Positions 52,372 to 63,300 of a DNA stretch of 64,000 nt are shown here, piece by piece. The stretch's first letter is position 1. Each line of letters starts with the position of its first letter. The notes below the pieces were generated by a model, which saw nothing but the letters and a program-made list of their open reading frames with translations, made no database searches and was not told where the DNA came from. The position numbers were made by a program, and so were the translations under genes. Source of the stretch: Alloascoidea africana (taxonomy: Eukaryota > Ascomycota > Alloascoideomycetes > Alloascoideales > Alloascoideaceae). The stretch is from positions 62,001 through 126,000 of the forward strand of contig JAKTTT010000060.1 in NCBI GenBank assembly GCA_030581615.1. Direction: 5' to 3'.

Positions 52372-53846
52372 CTACTTTCTCCTATTTTGCCATACTTGTT
52401 TTTCCAACGTAGAATTCCAACTCCAGTTTCTTCCTGGCCTATATTGTTGTGAGTAGTTTAGCGCGACTTCTAATTGATCTCCCCAATCCAAGACCAAGGC
52501 GGGGGTTTTCAGAAATCCACGTCCTACAAAAATGAAATCTATTCCTTCTTCAAGCAACTTGTTTGCAAGTTCCGCCGTAGTTACCTTTCCAATAGTAGAC
52601 ACAAATGCTTTATCGCCTACTGCATCTTTTATAGCTCTCGAGTACTTGCGATTCACCCCCGTTGGCGGTCTTTCGGGAGGATGTTGTTGCAATTCGTGGT
52701 TAGAACCCGAGGAAACGTCTAAGAAATCAACTAGTCCTTTTTCAACCACAAGTCTAGATAGGTTGACTGCGTCGTCCAAATTCCATGAGTCTGGAAAGCT
52801 TTTGTTATCAAACTCCAAATATTCTGTTCCATTTAGTCTCAAGAGTACTGGTATGCTTTCTGGGATCCCCTTCTTAACAGTCTCCAGGCATTCAATCACA
52901 ATCCTTGTACGGTTTTCAAAGCAACCAGAACCGTACTCATCCCGCCTCTTATTCGTGACTGGGGATAGGAATTGGCATAGTAGATGCCCATGCCCAGCAT
53001 GAACTTCAATAGCATCAAATCCTACTCGAGCTGCTCGTTCTGCTGCTTTACCAAAGGCTTTAACCACATTGTGTATATCATCCAAACTCATCTCACGAGG
53101 CAATGGATATTCCTCCGAGAACTTGATCGCAGAGGGCGCCATCACTTTATCTGGCCACCCGCCAACATCTTCACCAGCAGATGCAGTATAACTTAGAAAA
53201 GGAGCCACAGCGCTGGCTTTCCTGCCACCATGAGTGAGTTGAATTCCCACTTTTTGACCTTGGCTATGGATCAATTCCACTATTTTCTTCAACTCATGTG
53301 CTTGGCTCTCATTCCAGAGGCCCAAATCTTCAGGTGTAATTCGCCCTTCTGGGCTGACAGCTGTAGACTCTAGTAAAGTAAGTCCTGCACCGTGAGTTGC
53401 GAAACTTGTATAATGACTTTGGTGCCATGGAGTCGCTAATCCATTTTTTGCCGAGTACGTAGACATTGGAGAAACCTATTTTAAGACAGTTCTTAGTGTC
53501 TTGCTCCGGGGTTTGCTCATCGCGTATAGACTTACTCCTATTCTGTTGGGGAGCTCAACACCTTTTATCTTCAACGGGGAGAAGAGCTTAGGAATATCTC
53601 TCCCATTTGGCTGTGGAATTATAGCTGATCCAAGAGCATTCACTATCTCATTGTTCGTTTGAATTAGAAAAGCCAGTTGAGGTGATTATTCCGGGATCAC
53701 TAGCCAGGTGTTTCAAGAGCACAAAAACCATACACTGCTTGGGCGTGAAAAATGAAATCTGTATCTACAAGTTAGTACTAGCGAATTACTGTATCCCACT
53801 TGCTACAGCTTACTCCTTCTGCTGGTGTGTTGACCAAAGATTTCAT
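52372..53846 (-). CDS. Old yellow enzyme-family NADH:flavin oxidoreductase (YqjM-like), four exons
   Basis: Exons 53846-53814, 53764-53734, 53642-53536 and 53475-52372 (424 residues). The N-terminus MKSLVNTPAEG, then ISFFTPKQ, LNALGSAIIPQPNGRDIPKL, FSPLKIKGVELPNRIG|VSPM fits fungal YqjM-like enzymes. The TIM-barrel body shows GIQLTHGGRKAS (substrate His-Gly-Gly), FDAIEVHAGHGHLLCQFLSP, NKRRDEYGSG (Arg-Asp-Glu-Tyr-Gly FMN region), VSSGSN and FVGRGFLKTP. The family uses FMN and NAD(P)H to reduce activated alkenes; the physiological substrate is unknown. Intron 1 could end at TTGTAG or six bases later at ATACAG; the second gives the better family spacing by dropping two residues. Intron 2 uses GTATGG and GATAG. 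No single ORF shows the N-terminal 57 residues. Confidence 0.85.
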
Positions 53847-54009
53847 GATGCTGGTACTAAAGATGAAAGGAGACTAGGAACAGATAGTGACAGGTGATCC
53901 CTTCTCAACTCCTATTCTTCCACATACAACGACGATTTTTTAAGATCCAATCTTTATTAAAATGAAAACATGCTCATGCTATTATTGTACTACAATCCCT
54001 AATTTTCCC

Positions 54010-55656
54010 TTACAACTTTGATTTGAATTGGTCCTCCGTGACACCAGCACCCATGGCAGCTGTACTGGTAACACCTCCAGTAACCATCTTCAGAAGGTTA
54101 TCAATGTACTCAGCGCCAGACCATTTCTGGTGCTTCACAACCTCAACGTTGTTGTCGATTTCAGGCTGCTGGACAGTAGCACCGTAATGCTTCATGCCAA
54201 TTTCACTGTAACCCTTGGCAAAGTTGTCAACCGCCAGAGCAGTGGTGTGCAGACCAGCAAGAGTGATGAATTGCCAGACGTATCCAAGCTTGGCCAATCG
54301 CTGGATGTATGTTTCCTGATCAGCTGGAGACATGGCCTTGGTCCAGTTGAAAGATGGAGACAGGTTGTATGCGAGCCATTGCTGGGGCCAGGCTGCATGG
54401 ACACCTTCTGCGAATTCCTTGGCCTGAGCATAGTCAGGAAGCTTGGACTCCATCCAGATCAAGTCAGCGTATGGGGCATAGGCTCTGGCACGGTTCACAG
54501 CACACTGAGTGCCACCCTGGTACCTGTAGTATCCTTCCCTAACTCTGGGCTTCTCCCAGTCAAAGTAAACATCCTTACCAATCAGAGATCTTACGAAAGA
54601 ACGGGCTTCAGTGTTCGACTTACTGGCAACGGGGGTCAGTTCTCTGAGGACGGCATCGATCAGAGATTGCTTGTTGGGATAGGCTCCCTTTTTGATCTCA
54701 TCGATAACGGCTTCATGGAATAGCTTGAGTCCTGCCTGGGAAACCCAGTCGTCCTCGACCTTCTGTAGGGCAGCACCAAACAATCCTTGGCTTTCGGCCT
54801 TTGTCATAACATCAACCAATGCAGGAAGGTCTGGGTTTGTCGAACCAATGATGAAATAGTGGTCTCTGTAGTCGATAGTGGATGTAATAAGGGTTGCAGC
54901 CTCGGAGTCGGTTCTGGCAACAGCCAAAAGGTCGCTTCCCATGATATCAGCAGAGGCTCTGATGGCAACCAAACGGTTGATATGTTCCTGGACGGGGACC
55001 AAAACCTTGCCGGCCATGTGTCCACACTTTTTGGTACCTGGGGCCTGGTCCTCAATGTGGATACCAGCAGCACCGCGCTCAATAAACAGTCTGGTAAGCT
55101 TGAGAATAGCAGTGATACCACCATGTCCAGTATCAGCGTCGGCAATGATTGGCCTCAAGAAGTCAGTGTAGTTCAACTTGGCACGCTGTTCGGGGGAGAG
55201 GCTTAACCTTTCCTCACGCTGCTTCCTGTCATGGAACAGCTGAGCAAACCACAGCTGCTCGCACTTGTTGGGAACAGTGTCGTATGGGTAGTCAGCCAAA
55301 TCTGGAGAAGGCTCGTTGGAAGTGGAGGCCGTGGAAGACGACTGCCATCCGGAAATGTAGACGGTGTCAAGGTACTTGGCCATCTGGGAGACATGGATTG
55401 GGTCCAAAGCTCCAAAAGTGAACGAAGCAGTCTTGTTCTTGTCATGCTCGGTCAAAAGAGAAAAGAGCTTCTTGGACTGGTCGGAAGAAGGATAGTATGT
55501 CTTGAGAGACCCTCTCTTGGTAACAATGTCTTCCGCAGTGTAGATTCTCTTTGTCTTGCTCCATCTAGGAGAAGACCACCATTGCTTGACCTCCTCAACT
55601 TCCTTCTGGAAGTCAAGTTGCTCCTTCTTGATGTCAATTTTAGAGTAGGCGCCCAT
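54010..55656 (-). CDS. ICL1: Isocitrate lyase (glyoxylate cycle)
   Basis: A 548-residue intronless ORF, close to yeast Icl1 (557). It cleaves isocitrate to glyoxylate and succinate, which allows growth on two-carbon and fatty substrates. Key regions: [43 protein letters not shown] with catalytic Cys211, [23 protein letters not shown] and [13 protein letters not shown]. The protein ends SKL, a canonical type 1 peroxisomal targeting signal, whereas S. cerevisiae Icl1 lacks one; peroxisomal location is therefore inferred. Codon use is biased towards C-ending codons, as expected for a gene strongly induced on acetate or ethanol. A CSRE-like element lies 110 bp upstream. Confidence 0.97.
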   Translation of the reverse strand: MGAYSKIDIKKEQLDFQKEVEEVKQWWSSPRWSKTKRIYTAEDIVTKRGSLKTYYPSSDQSKKLFSLLTEHDKNKTASFTFGALDPIHVSQMAKYLDTVYISGWQSSSTASTSNEPSPDLADYPYDTVPNKCEQLWFAQLFHDRKQREERLSLSPEQRAKLNYTDFLRPIIADADTGHGGITAILKLTRLFIERGAAGIHIEDQAPGTKKCGHMAGKVLVPVQEHINRLVAIRASADIMGSDLLAVARTDSEAATLITSTIDYRDHYFIIGSTNPDLPALVDVMTKAESQGLFGAALQKVEDDWVSQAGLKLFHEAVIDEIKKGAYPNKQSLIDAVLRELTPVASKSNTEARSFVRSLIGKDVYFDWEKPRVREGYYRYQGGTQCAVNRARAYAPYADLIWMESKLPDYAQAKEFAEGVHAAWPQQWLAYNLSPSFNWTKAMSPADQETYIQRLAKLGYVWQFITLAGLHTTALAVDNFAKGYSEIGMKHYGATVQQPEIDNNVEVVKHQKWSGAEYIDNLLKMVTGGVTSTAAMGAGVTEDQFKSKL

Positions 55657-55765
55657 GGTTAGAGATAGTGTAGAAGAGGTTGTTTGGATAGAAAGGGATA
55701 GAGACCTTTTGAAAAATCTGAAAGAGTAGCGGAGTTGCGGACTTAAATAGATCTGGCTTTTTCAG

Positions 55766-55776
55766 CCGTCTGTCCG
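55766..55776 (+). promoter_or_regulatory. Carbon-source-responsive element (CSRE)-like site upstream of ICL1
   Basis: CCGTCTGTCCG matches the yeast CSRE consensus CCRTYSRNCCG at 10 of 11 positions, 110 bp upstream of the ICL1 start. In S. cerevisiae such sites bind Cat8/Sip4 and activate gluconeogenic genes including ICL1. The role here is inferred from the match and position. Confidence 0.45.
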
Positions 55777-55858
55777 AGGCCAACCTGCAAAATCCGGGGA
55801 AAGTGTCACGTGGAGAGATGAGGTTTCCCTTTTGGGCTCCGGACCTAGCCGTTGTGTC

Positions 55859-55873
55859 ACCGAGCCTCGGTGG
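55859..55873. promoter_or_regulatory. 15-bp palindrome upstream of ICL1
   Basis: CACCGAGCCTCGGTG is a perfect inverted repeat around a central C, about 200 bp from the ICL1 start. The CGAG/CTCG halves resemble binuclear zinc-cluster factor sites, but no specific factor can be named. Confidence 0.35.
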
Positions 55874-56639
55874 CAGTCTCACCGATATTTTCCTACTCTC
55901 CTTTCAACCGCTGGCTACGATCCCCGTCTAGCCCAATGGAAGAGCGTTAGAAATTTTATGTACTGCCCATGTAAATGCTCATGTGCACCGATTCCCGAGC
56001 CACAGTACTCCTGTAACCGCTGACTCTGATTGCTCCCGGGCTCTGCAAGGTTGAACTGAGTGTACAGTAAATAAAGCGGAGAAAAAGAAGATAAACATGA
56101 CAAACATCGAAACCGAGTCTACTGTCCACTACCTGAGTGGTTCTTGGGCTTCAAGAGGTCTTAGATGGTATTAAATTATGAGAGAAAAATAAAAGTGGAG
56201 GTTTAATTCTTACTATTTGCCATTTCTGGTTCACGTACTCGTACGACCAACTAGTACATGATGGCGCAAATATAGCGGAAAAATGACGCATTTTACATCT
56301 AGAGATTGGATGCCAAAGGGTGATGAAATTTAATGACGCTCGTAAATGCCTTGGACAGTTTGGTGAAAACTCTCGGTGAGCTGATGGTGTCCCACTTTTT
56401 TCTTGAGGGGGAGGGGGTTTCATTTTCTCCCCGGAAAGAGTACTTCTTTTTTGTCTGCCAATGAATGGAAATGCAATCTTTTTGTTTGTTCATCTTCCGG
56501 CATACACCTGCAACTTCTTGATCACATAGGAGGCAATTACAAGTAAAAATTTTAATGGGACAATGTGCTTGCACGATGTAGATTACCATGTGTTTTTATT
56601 CCGTAGTTTACTCATGCGTTAAAACAAACAATACAAAAG

Positions 56640-58526
56640 TCATTTTTGCAGCTTTTTCAACCGGGCTTCTGCTGCTCTTGCCCTTTGCTCCCTCATCAAC
56701 TTCATTTTCATGTCATCGCTCAGGTTTTGAATACTAAAATCCGACTCAACACTTGACAGAATCTTAATGGCTCTTCCTTTGCCAAACTTCCTTTCTCTAT
56801 CTTGATTTGTTTCTTGTCTGACCTTATCCACCTCTTTCTTCACAAGCTCGTCTCTTTCTCTTGCTTCCTGTAGTTTTTCCTCCTCTGCTTCTTTCGCTGC
56901 TGTCTGCTTATCCAATGGTGGGCCTACATGTGCCTCATCCCAATCCCATTTTTCTTCTCCTAGCTCTTTTCGCGCAACCCGAAAAGCACGTTCGACATTT
57001 GTATCAGACACAACCAGCTCAGCCGCGGTTTTTCCAATCTCATTTTTAATACACGGATTGGCTTTAAGGCCAACCAATAACCGCGTCACCACAGCCGCTG
57101 ATCCGACAGAGGCGGCTAAATGGAGAGAAGTCGGAGTTCTCTGATACTGGTCCGCCGGCTCCAAAAGAAAGTCGGGCGAAAGCTTATGCTTTTTGAAATA
57201 GGTTACGAGCGGTGGTATTCTTGACCTTTTGATGAACGTGACCACTTCTTTTGTATGCTTCTCTGTTTCTGATAACGATTTCGCAGGTTGGCTGGGTTTC
57301 TTCGGCTTCTGTATTTTCTCGCTAGTCTTCGGAAATGATTTGGCTTTCGGCTTGTGTTCCACCTGTGGAATATCCACAATTCGTAAATGTGTTAGTTCAG
57401 CCCATGCTCGTTTCAATTCAGATGTCGTCGCTCGCTTTGTGGCAAAAGGGAAGGTTCGAATTCTCGGATCATCTGCTTTAATAACGCATCCATTATACCC
57501 CACGAGAGTGCCCTTGTTTGTTGAGCCATTGGCTCTAATGAAAATGTTGGCTGCATTGTCGATGTATGGCTTCCATTGCTGAATGAGCTCGCGCACTTCA
57601 TTCTGCAGAGCAGCTTCATTATACCGTCGTAAGCTTGAGCCTGCTGAATTTGCCTTTCCTCTGGCATTGTCACTGGCGCTTTGAGAGCCACCCTGTTTCC
57701 GCCTTGTTGTATATCTGTGAAACGTTTTGTGCATTAAAAAATCAATAGACTGAAAAACCAGTGGATCTGATGATACATTTGCCATGTTTACTTTCTTTGG
57801 TGTATGGGACACAACTGCGCCAGCAAAATGGCCACCTCCTATCATAAAGATGATGCTATGCTGAGATAATTGTGATCCAAGCTTCTTCAACGACTCGACT
57901 GGAGATTCCAGCTGCTGCTTAGTTAAAGCCTCTTTGTAAAGTGCAAAAGCTTTCTCAGTTGGTAACAGATTTGACTTTAGGTAGATAAACGGGGATCGTG
58001 TGTATTGGAAACTAGATGGATTCAATTCCTCATCCTCCAAGTTTTTAGAGTCTTGAGCAGCTGCTTTCTCGAATATGGTACTCAGTTTATCTTTCGCTTG
58101 TTTGCCAGCGTATATATCAGCAGACTCTAGGTTATCATCTTCTGAACTGTTGCTATCTGACCCCGAAATACTCTCATCCAATTCACCTCCCACAAGCTTT
58201 TCAAATTCTTCTTCAGATATTAAATCTAGCCCGCTTAGCTTTCGCTTCAGATTAAATCTGTAGAAATCTGACTTGTAAAAATCTCGGTCGTCCAAATTGC
58301 TCTCAATAGCCAGCTCTCTAAGAGACTTGTTGATCTTTTCTATTTGTTCCCTGTCATGCTCCTTCAATGATTGTTCAGTGAGGTCACCAACTTTGATTGT
58401 GGTAAAATTTGCATCAAAATATAGCAACTTGAAAGAGTCAATGAGCTCAGGCTTAAGATCATATAAATATAGATCTGGAAACCTGAACTCTGACTTTTTT
58501 TTCTCAGTTGTAAGTTCTTTTGACAT
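56640..58526 (-). CDS. VMS1: Vms1/ANKZF1 peptidyl-tRNA hydrolase of ribosome quality control
   Basis: 628 residues from the ATG at 58526. The VLRF1 release-factor-like domain spans about 225-385: IIFMIGGGHFAGAVVSH, KTFHRYTTRRKQGGSQSASD with the catalytic-loop Gln, SLRRYNEAALQNEVRELI, NIFIRANG and FPFATKRATTSEL. An ankyrin pair (near 465-530: SLHLAASVGSAAVVTRLL) and a coiled, Glu/Lys-rich stretch follow, ending in a VCP/Cdc48-interacting motif (REQRARAAEARLKKL). Vms1 releases nascent chains from stalled 60S ribosomes, notably for mitochondrial proteins. The segment normally forming a C2H2 zinc finger is recognisable (DDRDFYKSDFYRFNLKRKL), but both Cys and both His are replaced; there is no Cys in the first 100 residues. 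Leu/ankyrin parts look intact, so this is a functional gene with a degenerate finger. Confidence 0.92.
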   Translation of the reverse strand: MSKELTTEKKKSEFRFPDLYLYDLKPELIDSFKLLYFDANFTTIKVGDLTEQSLKEHDREQIEKINKSLRELAIESNLDDRDFYKSDFYRFNLKRKLSGLDLISEEEFEKLVGGELDESISGSDSNSSEDDNLESADIYAGKQAKDKLSTIFEKAAAQDSKNLEDEELNPSSFQYTRSPFIYLKSNLLPTEKAFALYKEALTKQQLESPVESLKKLGSQLSQHSIIFMIGGGHFAGAVVSHTPKKVNMANVSSDPLVFQSIDFLMHKTFHRYTTRRKQGGSQSASDNARGKANSAGSSLRRYNEAALQNEVRELIQQWKPYIDNAANIFIRANGSTNKGTLVGYNGCVIKADDPRIRTFPFATKRATTSELKRAWAELTHLRIVDIPQVEHKPKAKSFPKTSEKIQKPKKPSQPAKSLSETEKHTKEVVTFIKRSRIPPLVTYFKKHKLSPDFLLEPADQYQRTPTSLHLAASVGSAAVVTRLLVGLKANPCIKNEIGKTAAELVVSDTNVERAFRVARKELGEEKWDWDEAHVGPPLDKQTAAKEAEEEKLQEARERDELVKKEVDKVRQETNQDRERKFGKGRAIKILSSVESDFSIQNLSDDMKMKLMREQRARAAEARLKKLQK

Positions 58527-58698
58527 GATTTTTATGCTTAATGAAAGTGGCACTCAAGAGTATAAGTACAGATTCATGGGAGGGTAACAGTTCATGTTAC
58601 TCATTATGAGAGATTGCTTGGAGTTGATAACTTTAACTTTCATGCCAGTGAGGACTTTCATGAAGCTCATATAATTCATTGTATTTACACTAGGCTCA

Positions 58699-59969
58699 TT
58701 ATCTAGAACCAATCCTATGGCATTCTTGTAAAAAGAATCTTATCTGCTCAGGGTCCATAAATGGATGAGTGCCATGGCCGAAATTTACAATATAATTCTT
58801 CTTTCCACCGCCAAAGCCAGCAATCATCTCTTCCACTTTCCGTGAGATTACCTCTTTGCTCCCATACATAACTCCAGGATCAATGTTCCCTTGCAAAACA
58901 ACTCTTCCTTGGGTCACTTTGACGGCCTCTGCGGGGTCATAGAGCCAGTCGAGTGAAACAGCCTGGTAGTTAAGATTACACAGTTTATCCAAAGCGTACC
59001 AGGAGCCTTTTGCAAAGACGATGATTGGGACTTGTTCAGTATGGTGCAATTCTTCCAACCGCTTCGGGACTCTCTCGGCGATTTGCTTGAGGTACGGCAA
59101 AGAAAATTCATCGAACTCAGCAGGGGAGAGCTCTCCGCCGGAAGATTCAAAAACTTGTAGAATTTGGGCTCCAGCTATTACTTGCTGGGCCAAAAATTCA
59201 ACCGCAACATCAGTTATCTGCTGTAGTACTTGTTTGGACTCGTTGGGGTACTTGAATAGCCATGTTTTTGCATAACGGTACATTCGAGAACTGCTTCCTT
59301 CAGTCATATAGGCCAGGAGAGTCCATGGGGCACCACAAAACCCAAACAAAGGGACTCGTCCTTTCAGCTTCTTTCTGGTGAGTGTAATTGCATCGAAAGC
59401 CCAAGCTAGCTCTTTCTTGACGTCGGGATTTGGGTTCAACTTTGAAAGATCTTCTGGGGTCCTCAAAGGGTCAGGAAAATGAGGACCTACCTTATCAATT
59501 ATGTCAACTGCCATTCCCATCGCTTGGGGGATAACCAAGATATCGCTGAAAATGATTGCTGCATCAATCAATCCATCAAAATGGTCGACAGGTTGAATTG
59601 TAATCTCCGATGCGGTTTCTGGGTCTCGGCAAACTTCAAAAAAGTTCTTGTTTCCTTTTACTACATGGTACTCTATTTAGGAAACCGGTTAGTGCCAAGC
59701 TCCAATTTGGCTTAGATTGATGATTCTCGTTATATACCTGGGAGATATCTGCCCGCTTGTCTCTAAGTGAAGTTTTTGTTAATAATTGTGAGAGATCAAA
59801 TGATCGGCCTTCTAGACATTACCATGATCCAAATGGGTGGTCGCTCGACAGTTTCGCCTAAATGAGGGTGTTAAATAAAACAAGCAAAAAGGTGTTTGAG
59901 CATTGATTTCTAGATACCTCTAGCAGCTCTCAGAATGAGATCATTTTGTAACGGTTCGAAAGACGTCAT
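58699..59969 (-). CDS. HEM12: Uroporphyrinogen decarboxylase (Hem12), four exons
   Basis: Exons 59969-59918, 59857-59823, 59762-59738 and 59672-58699 encode 361 residues (yeast Hem12 is 362). The 25-bp third exon encodes RQAGRYLP, the signature segment with the catalytic Arg residues. Other landmarks are [41 protein letters not shown] (substrate Asp), [46 protein letters not shown] and [13 protein letters not shown]. The enzyme removes four acetate carboxyls from uroporphyrinogen III to give coproporphyrinogen III in cytosolic haem synthesis. Introns have GTATCT, GTAATG and GTATAT donors and TTTAG, CTTAG and AATAG acceptors, each with a TTAAC/CTAAC branch. It is divergent from PFF1. Confidence 0.95.
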
Positions 59970-60382
59970 GATGATTGAGCCAGGTATTGGAATTGGATTT
60001 CTATTTCTATTTTCTCTTGTTATAACCTATATAACACCCATACACCCAACACTACCATTTTCCTTTTTGTGACAGTGGAGAAGGACGTTGCAGACTAAAG
60101 AGCTCTGTTGAGGATCTCAAAGCCCAATTCGTCTAGGGAAGTTTGCAGAACAATTGTTAACCGGCCAACTATGACTCAACTTTAAGCGCTCATTAGGACC
60201 ATGGAGAAAAGACAGAAAACAAGTTGGTTTGGTTTCCCAAAATCGAATTCAAGTGAGGGTAACCTAGCGTCTGAGCTTGTAATGTGCGCTTACGTCAGTC
60301 CTGACTCATCTCTTCAGCATGATTTGAAACTGTTGATTTGGAGAAGCCAATTCGGTCCTTCCACTGTCTACAGGCACAAGAT
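59970..60382. promoter_or_regulatory. Divergent HEM12-PFF1 intergenic region
   Basis: 413 bp between the two starts. An ATG at 60201 opens a 95-codon ORF in another frame; it could be a small upstream ORF or an unproven first exon of PFF1, but the splice phases I tried do not fit. Confidence 0.4.
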
Positions 60383-63300
60383 ATGGCTGGATCAACCGTT
60401 TCTTCATTGTACAGCAGTAAACGGGCTCTCAAAAGTAAAGATAAAGCTGGTTCTTCACAATCAGTTCCATCAGTCCAGCCAGCATTAACAGAGAACCTAG
60501 TTGAGACGCAAGAAGAGCAGGAGCATGATGATGGCGAGGGCAATTTTGAAGAGCATGAGGAGGATGACCAGAAAGAACTAGAGCCAGGGATTCTTGTCAG
60601 CTTCACAAGAGCAACATTTGGATTTCAAAAGAAGTCTCTTAGTGTGCTGATAGTCGTAACGTACTTGGCTGTCCTTCTCGGTTACATGTTGGTAGAGAAC
60701 GATGCGTTATCAGTTCCAAAGACAGAGCCAGACCTGTTGACACAGTCTTGGGCTGATCTGCAGGTTATTGGCAAGACGTTTCACCCTTTTAACTCACATG
60801 CGGCAGATGATGTTTACGATTTCATTAAAGAGAGGGTGGTATCGATTTCAAGTAGGAGCAATGGTACAGTGATGTATGAGGACGATTTTGGAAGAGAAGG
60901 GATGATCTTACAACAAGATACGCTTACAGCTACGGATAAGACATATAACAGGCTTGTTTACTTGGAGTCGGGGAATGTTTTGGCCAAAATAGTTGGTACG
61001 GATCCCAGTTTGGGGGCAGTTTTACTCAGCGCTCACTACGATAGCGTTTCGACAAGCTATGGCGTAACAGATGATGGCTGCGGAATTGCCACAATGTTGG
61101 CATTGCTATCTCATTTTGCAATGAATCCCCAGAAGAGAACAATAATATTCAATTTTAACTTTTATGAGGAGTCTGGGCTACTAGGTGCAGAAATGTTCCT
61201 CAGCCATCCTTGGAAACAAGAGGTAGAAACATTTGTGAATTTGGAAGGGGCTGGAGCTGGCGGACGATGCGTTCTTTTCAGAACGACTGACTATGGGGTC
61301 GCTCGCCACTATCGGGCCGCCCTTAAACCGTTTGGCAATTCTATTTTACAGCAAGGCTTCAACCAGCGTTTGGTGAAGAGCGAAACAGATTTCAAAGTGT
61401 ATGCTGGAAGCGGCATGCGTGGACTGGATCTTGCATTTTACCGGCCAAGGTCTTTTTATCACACCAGTCTGGATAACATAAAAGAGACGTCAAAAGGATC
61501 GTTGTGGCATATGCTGTCAAATACGTTGGCAATTACAAAATCATTGGCCTCTGCAGGCAAATCAAACCCCAAAGAAGGTGAACATGAGCAAGCTGTATAC
61601 TTTGACGTTCTTGGGAAATGGTTTGTGGTTTTACCTATAACAAGTATTTTTAAAATAAACCTGGGTGGACTCATAGCTGTTCCGTTTTTAATTCTCGCTC
61701 TCTCCAGCAGCAAGTACGGATTATCACAGTTGAAAGCCAACTTTAAAAAAGGATGGCTAAGAGCTCCGGCTGGGTTTGGTATCTCTACGTTTGCTACCAT
61801 TATTGTTGCATATGTCATCTATTGTGCGAATCCTCTTGTGACTGTTGCAGATTTCCTTTCTCCATTTTTTTGCCTGGTTTCAGTGTTTTTGCTTTCTGCA
61901 TATACAGTACTTGCCATGAGCCATTATTTATGGCCAGTTCATGAACAAAAGCTAATAGTTATTATTGAGCTTTTCTTGTTTTGGTGGGTTATAACAGCTC
62001 TCGTAACAGTGTACGAGGGCCCGCAAAGCACATCTACTGGATTCTATTACGTTACGGTTATTTATTATCTGATTTCGACAGCTTTGCTTCTGGGTCTATC
62101 AGGAACAATTCTGATAGCAGCTTCCTCGATGTCTACTGATAATGGTGACTCATTCTCATATGGATCAATGCCTCCGAGTGTAAGAAACCTTTCATCGGAG
62201 AATGTTTTATACCTTGATCCTACTTACGAAGAGGATAATGTCAGAACTGAGCGATCACCACTTTTAAGACAGCTTCGTTCCACCAATTACTGTCCCACCC
62301 ATGAAGAATCTGAAAATTATGTGAAACATAAACTGAAACATGCGGCAATACGGTCTCTCAGCTATGATTGGAGTCTTCAATTCCTCGTGTTGGTTCCAAT
62401 TTCATTATGGATGATTTATTTTTCGGGATATCTTATTCTGGAAGGACTAAGCCAAACGCCATTAGAGAGCCAATTTTCTCAAGTAATTGTGTTTGGATTT
62501 TTAGTTTTGCTGGCCGTTTTGGTTGGAACTACAGTTTTGCCGTTTGCTCACAAGTTTAGCATTTTTATACCTTGTGCGCTGGTTATATCGGCTACACTTT
62601 TGCTTTTGACTTCTTGTTTGAAGCAGCCTTTTTCTACCTTGTCACCTTTCAAATTATTTTTTGCACAGTCTATCGATTTGGAATCTTCCAATGCACAAGC
62701 CATAGTTCACATTACCGGAAGAGAGGGCATGATTGAGCCGTTAATTCAAGACCTTCCTTCTGTAAAGGCCTCAAACGCGAAATCACTGTGCATTTCTAAA
62801 ACAGACGGGATTGAGACATGCTCTTATGAGGGACTCAGACCATGGCTGATTAGCAGTGACAATGGGGGATGGGCATCAGAGTACCAAAATTGGTTGAATG
62901 TGAGCGTCGCTACTGAAAGGCAAGACGACTCGCCTGATTCGGGGTTTGTCAAAGGCGAGATATTAATCAAAGCCCAGGAGAACCGAATGTGCAGTGTTTT
63001 GTTCAACACAAGTTCCTTTGACTCTGAAGAGAGAAAGGGACGAGTATCGCCAGTTAAGAGCGTTACTGTTTACCAAACATCAGATGAAGGCACAATAACT
63101 AAAAACACATGGAAGCTTTTAAAAGGAATAAACCAAGTTGAGCTTTACAAGCTGAACTGGACAAACCCGGATTTTCGATTGGGCTTAGAATGGGTTCCTC
63201 AGTGGTTGGATAAAGCAGACTCCAGTGTTGAATTAGAGGATTCATTTTCTGATTTGCTAACCTCAAATAAGGCACTGGGGGTTCACGTCTACTGCTTCTG

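Larger units (their letters stand above)
55657..56639. other. ICL1 upstream region and VMS1 3' region
   Basis: 983 bp with no gene. It contains a CSRE-like motif at 55766-55776 and a 15-bp perfect palindrome CACCGAGCCTCGGTG at 55859-55873. A TAGCCCAATGGAAGAGC stretch near 55930 resembles a tRNA A box but no tRNA can be folded. Confidence 0.5.

Noticed and set aside
55920-56010. tRNA-like A box (TAGCCCAATGGAAGAGC) with a B-box-like GATTCCC further on
   Set aside because: No acceptor, anticodon or T-stem pairing could be formed. The motif match is partial and probably chance.
60201-60488. 95-codon ORF upstream of PFF1 as its first exon
   Set aside because: A GTGAGG donor exists at about 60253, but joining to the CTACAG before 60383 gives the wrong phase. 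The ATG at 60383 suffices.
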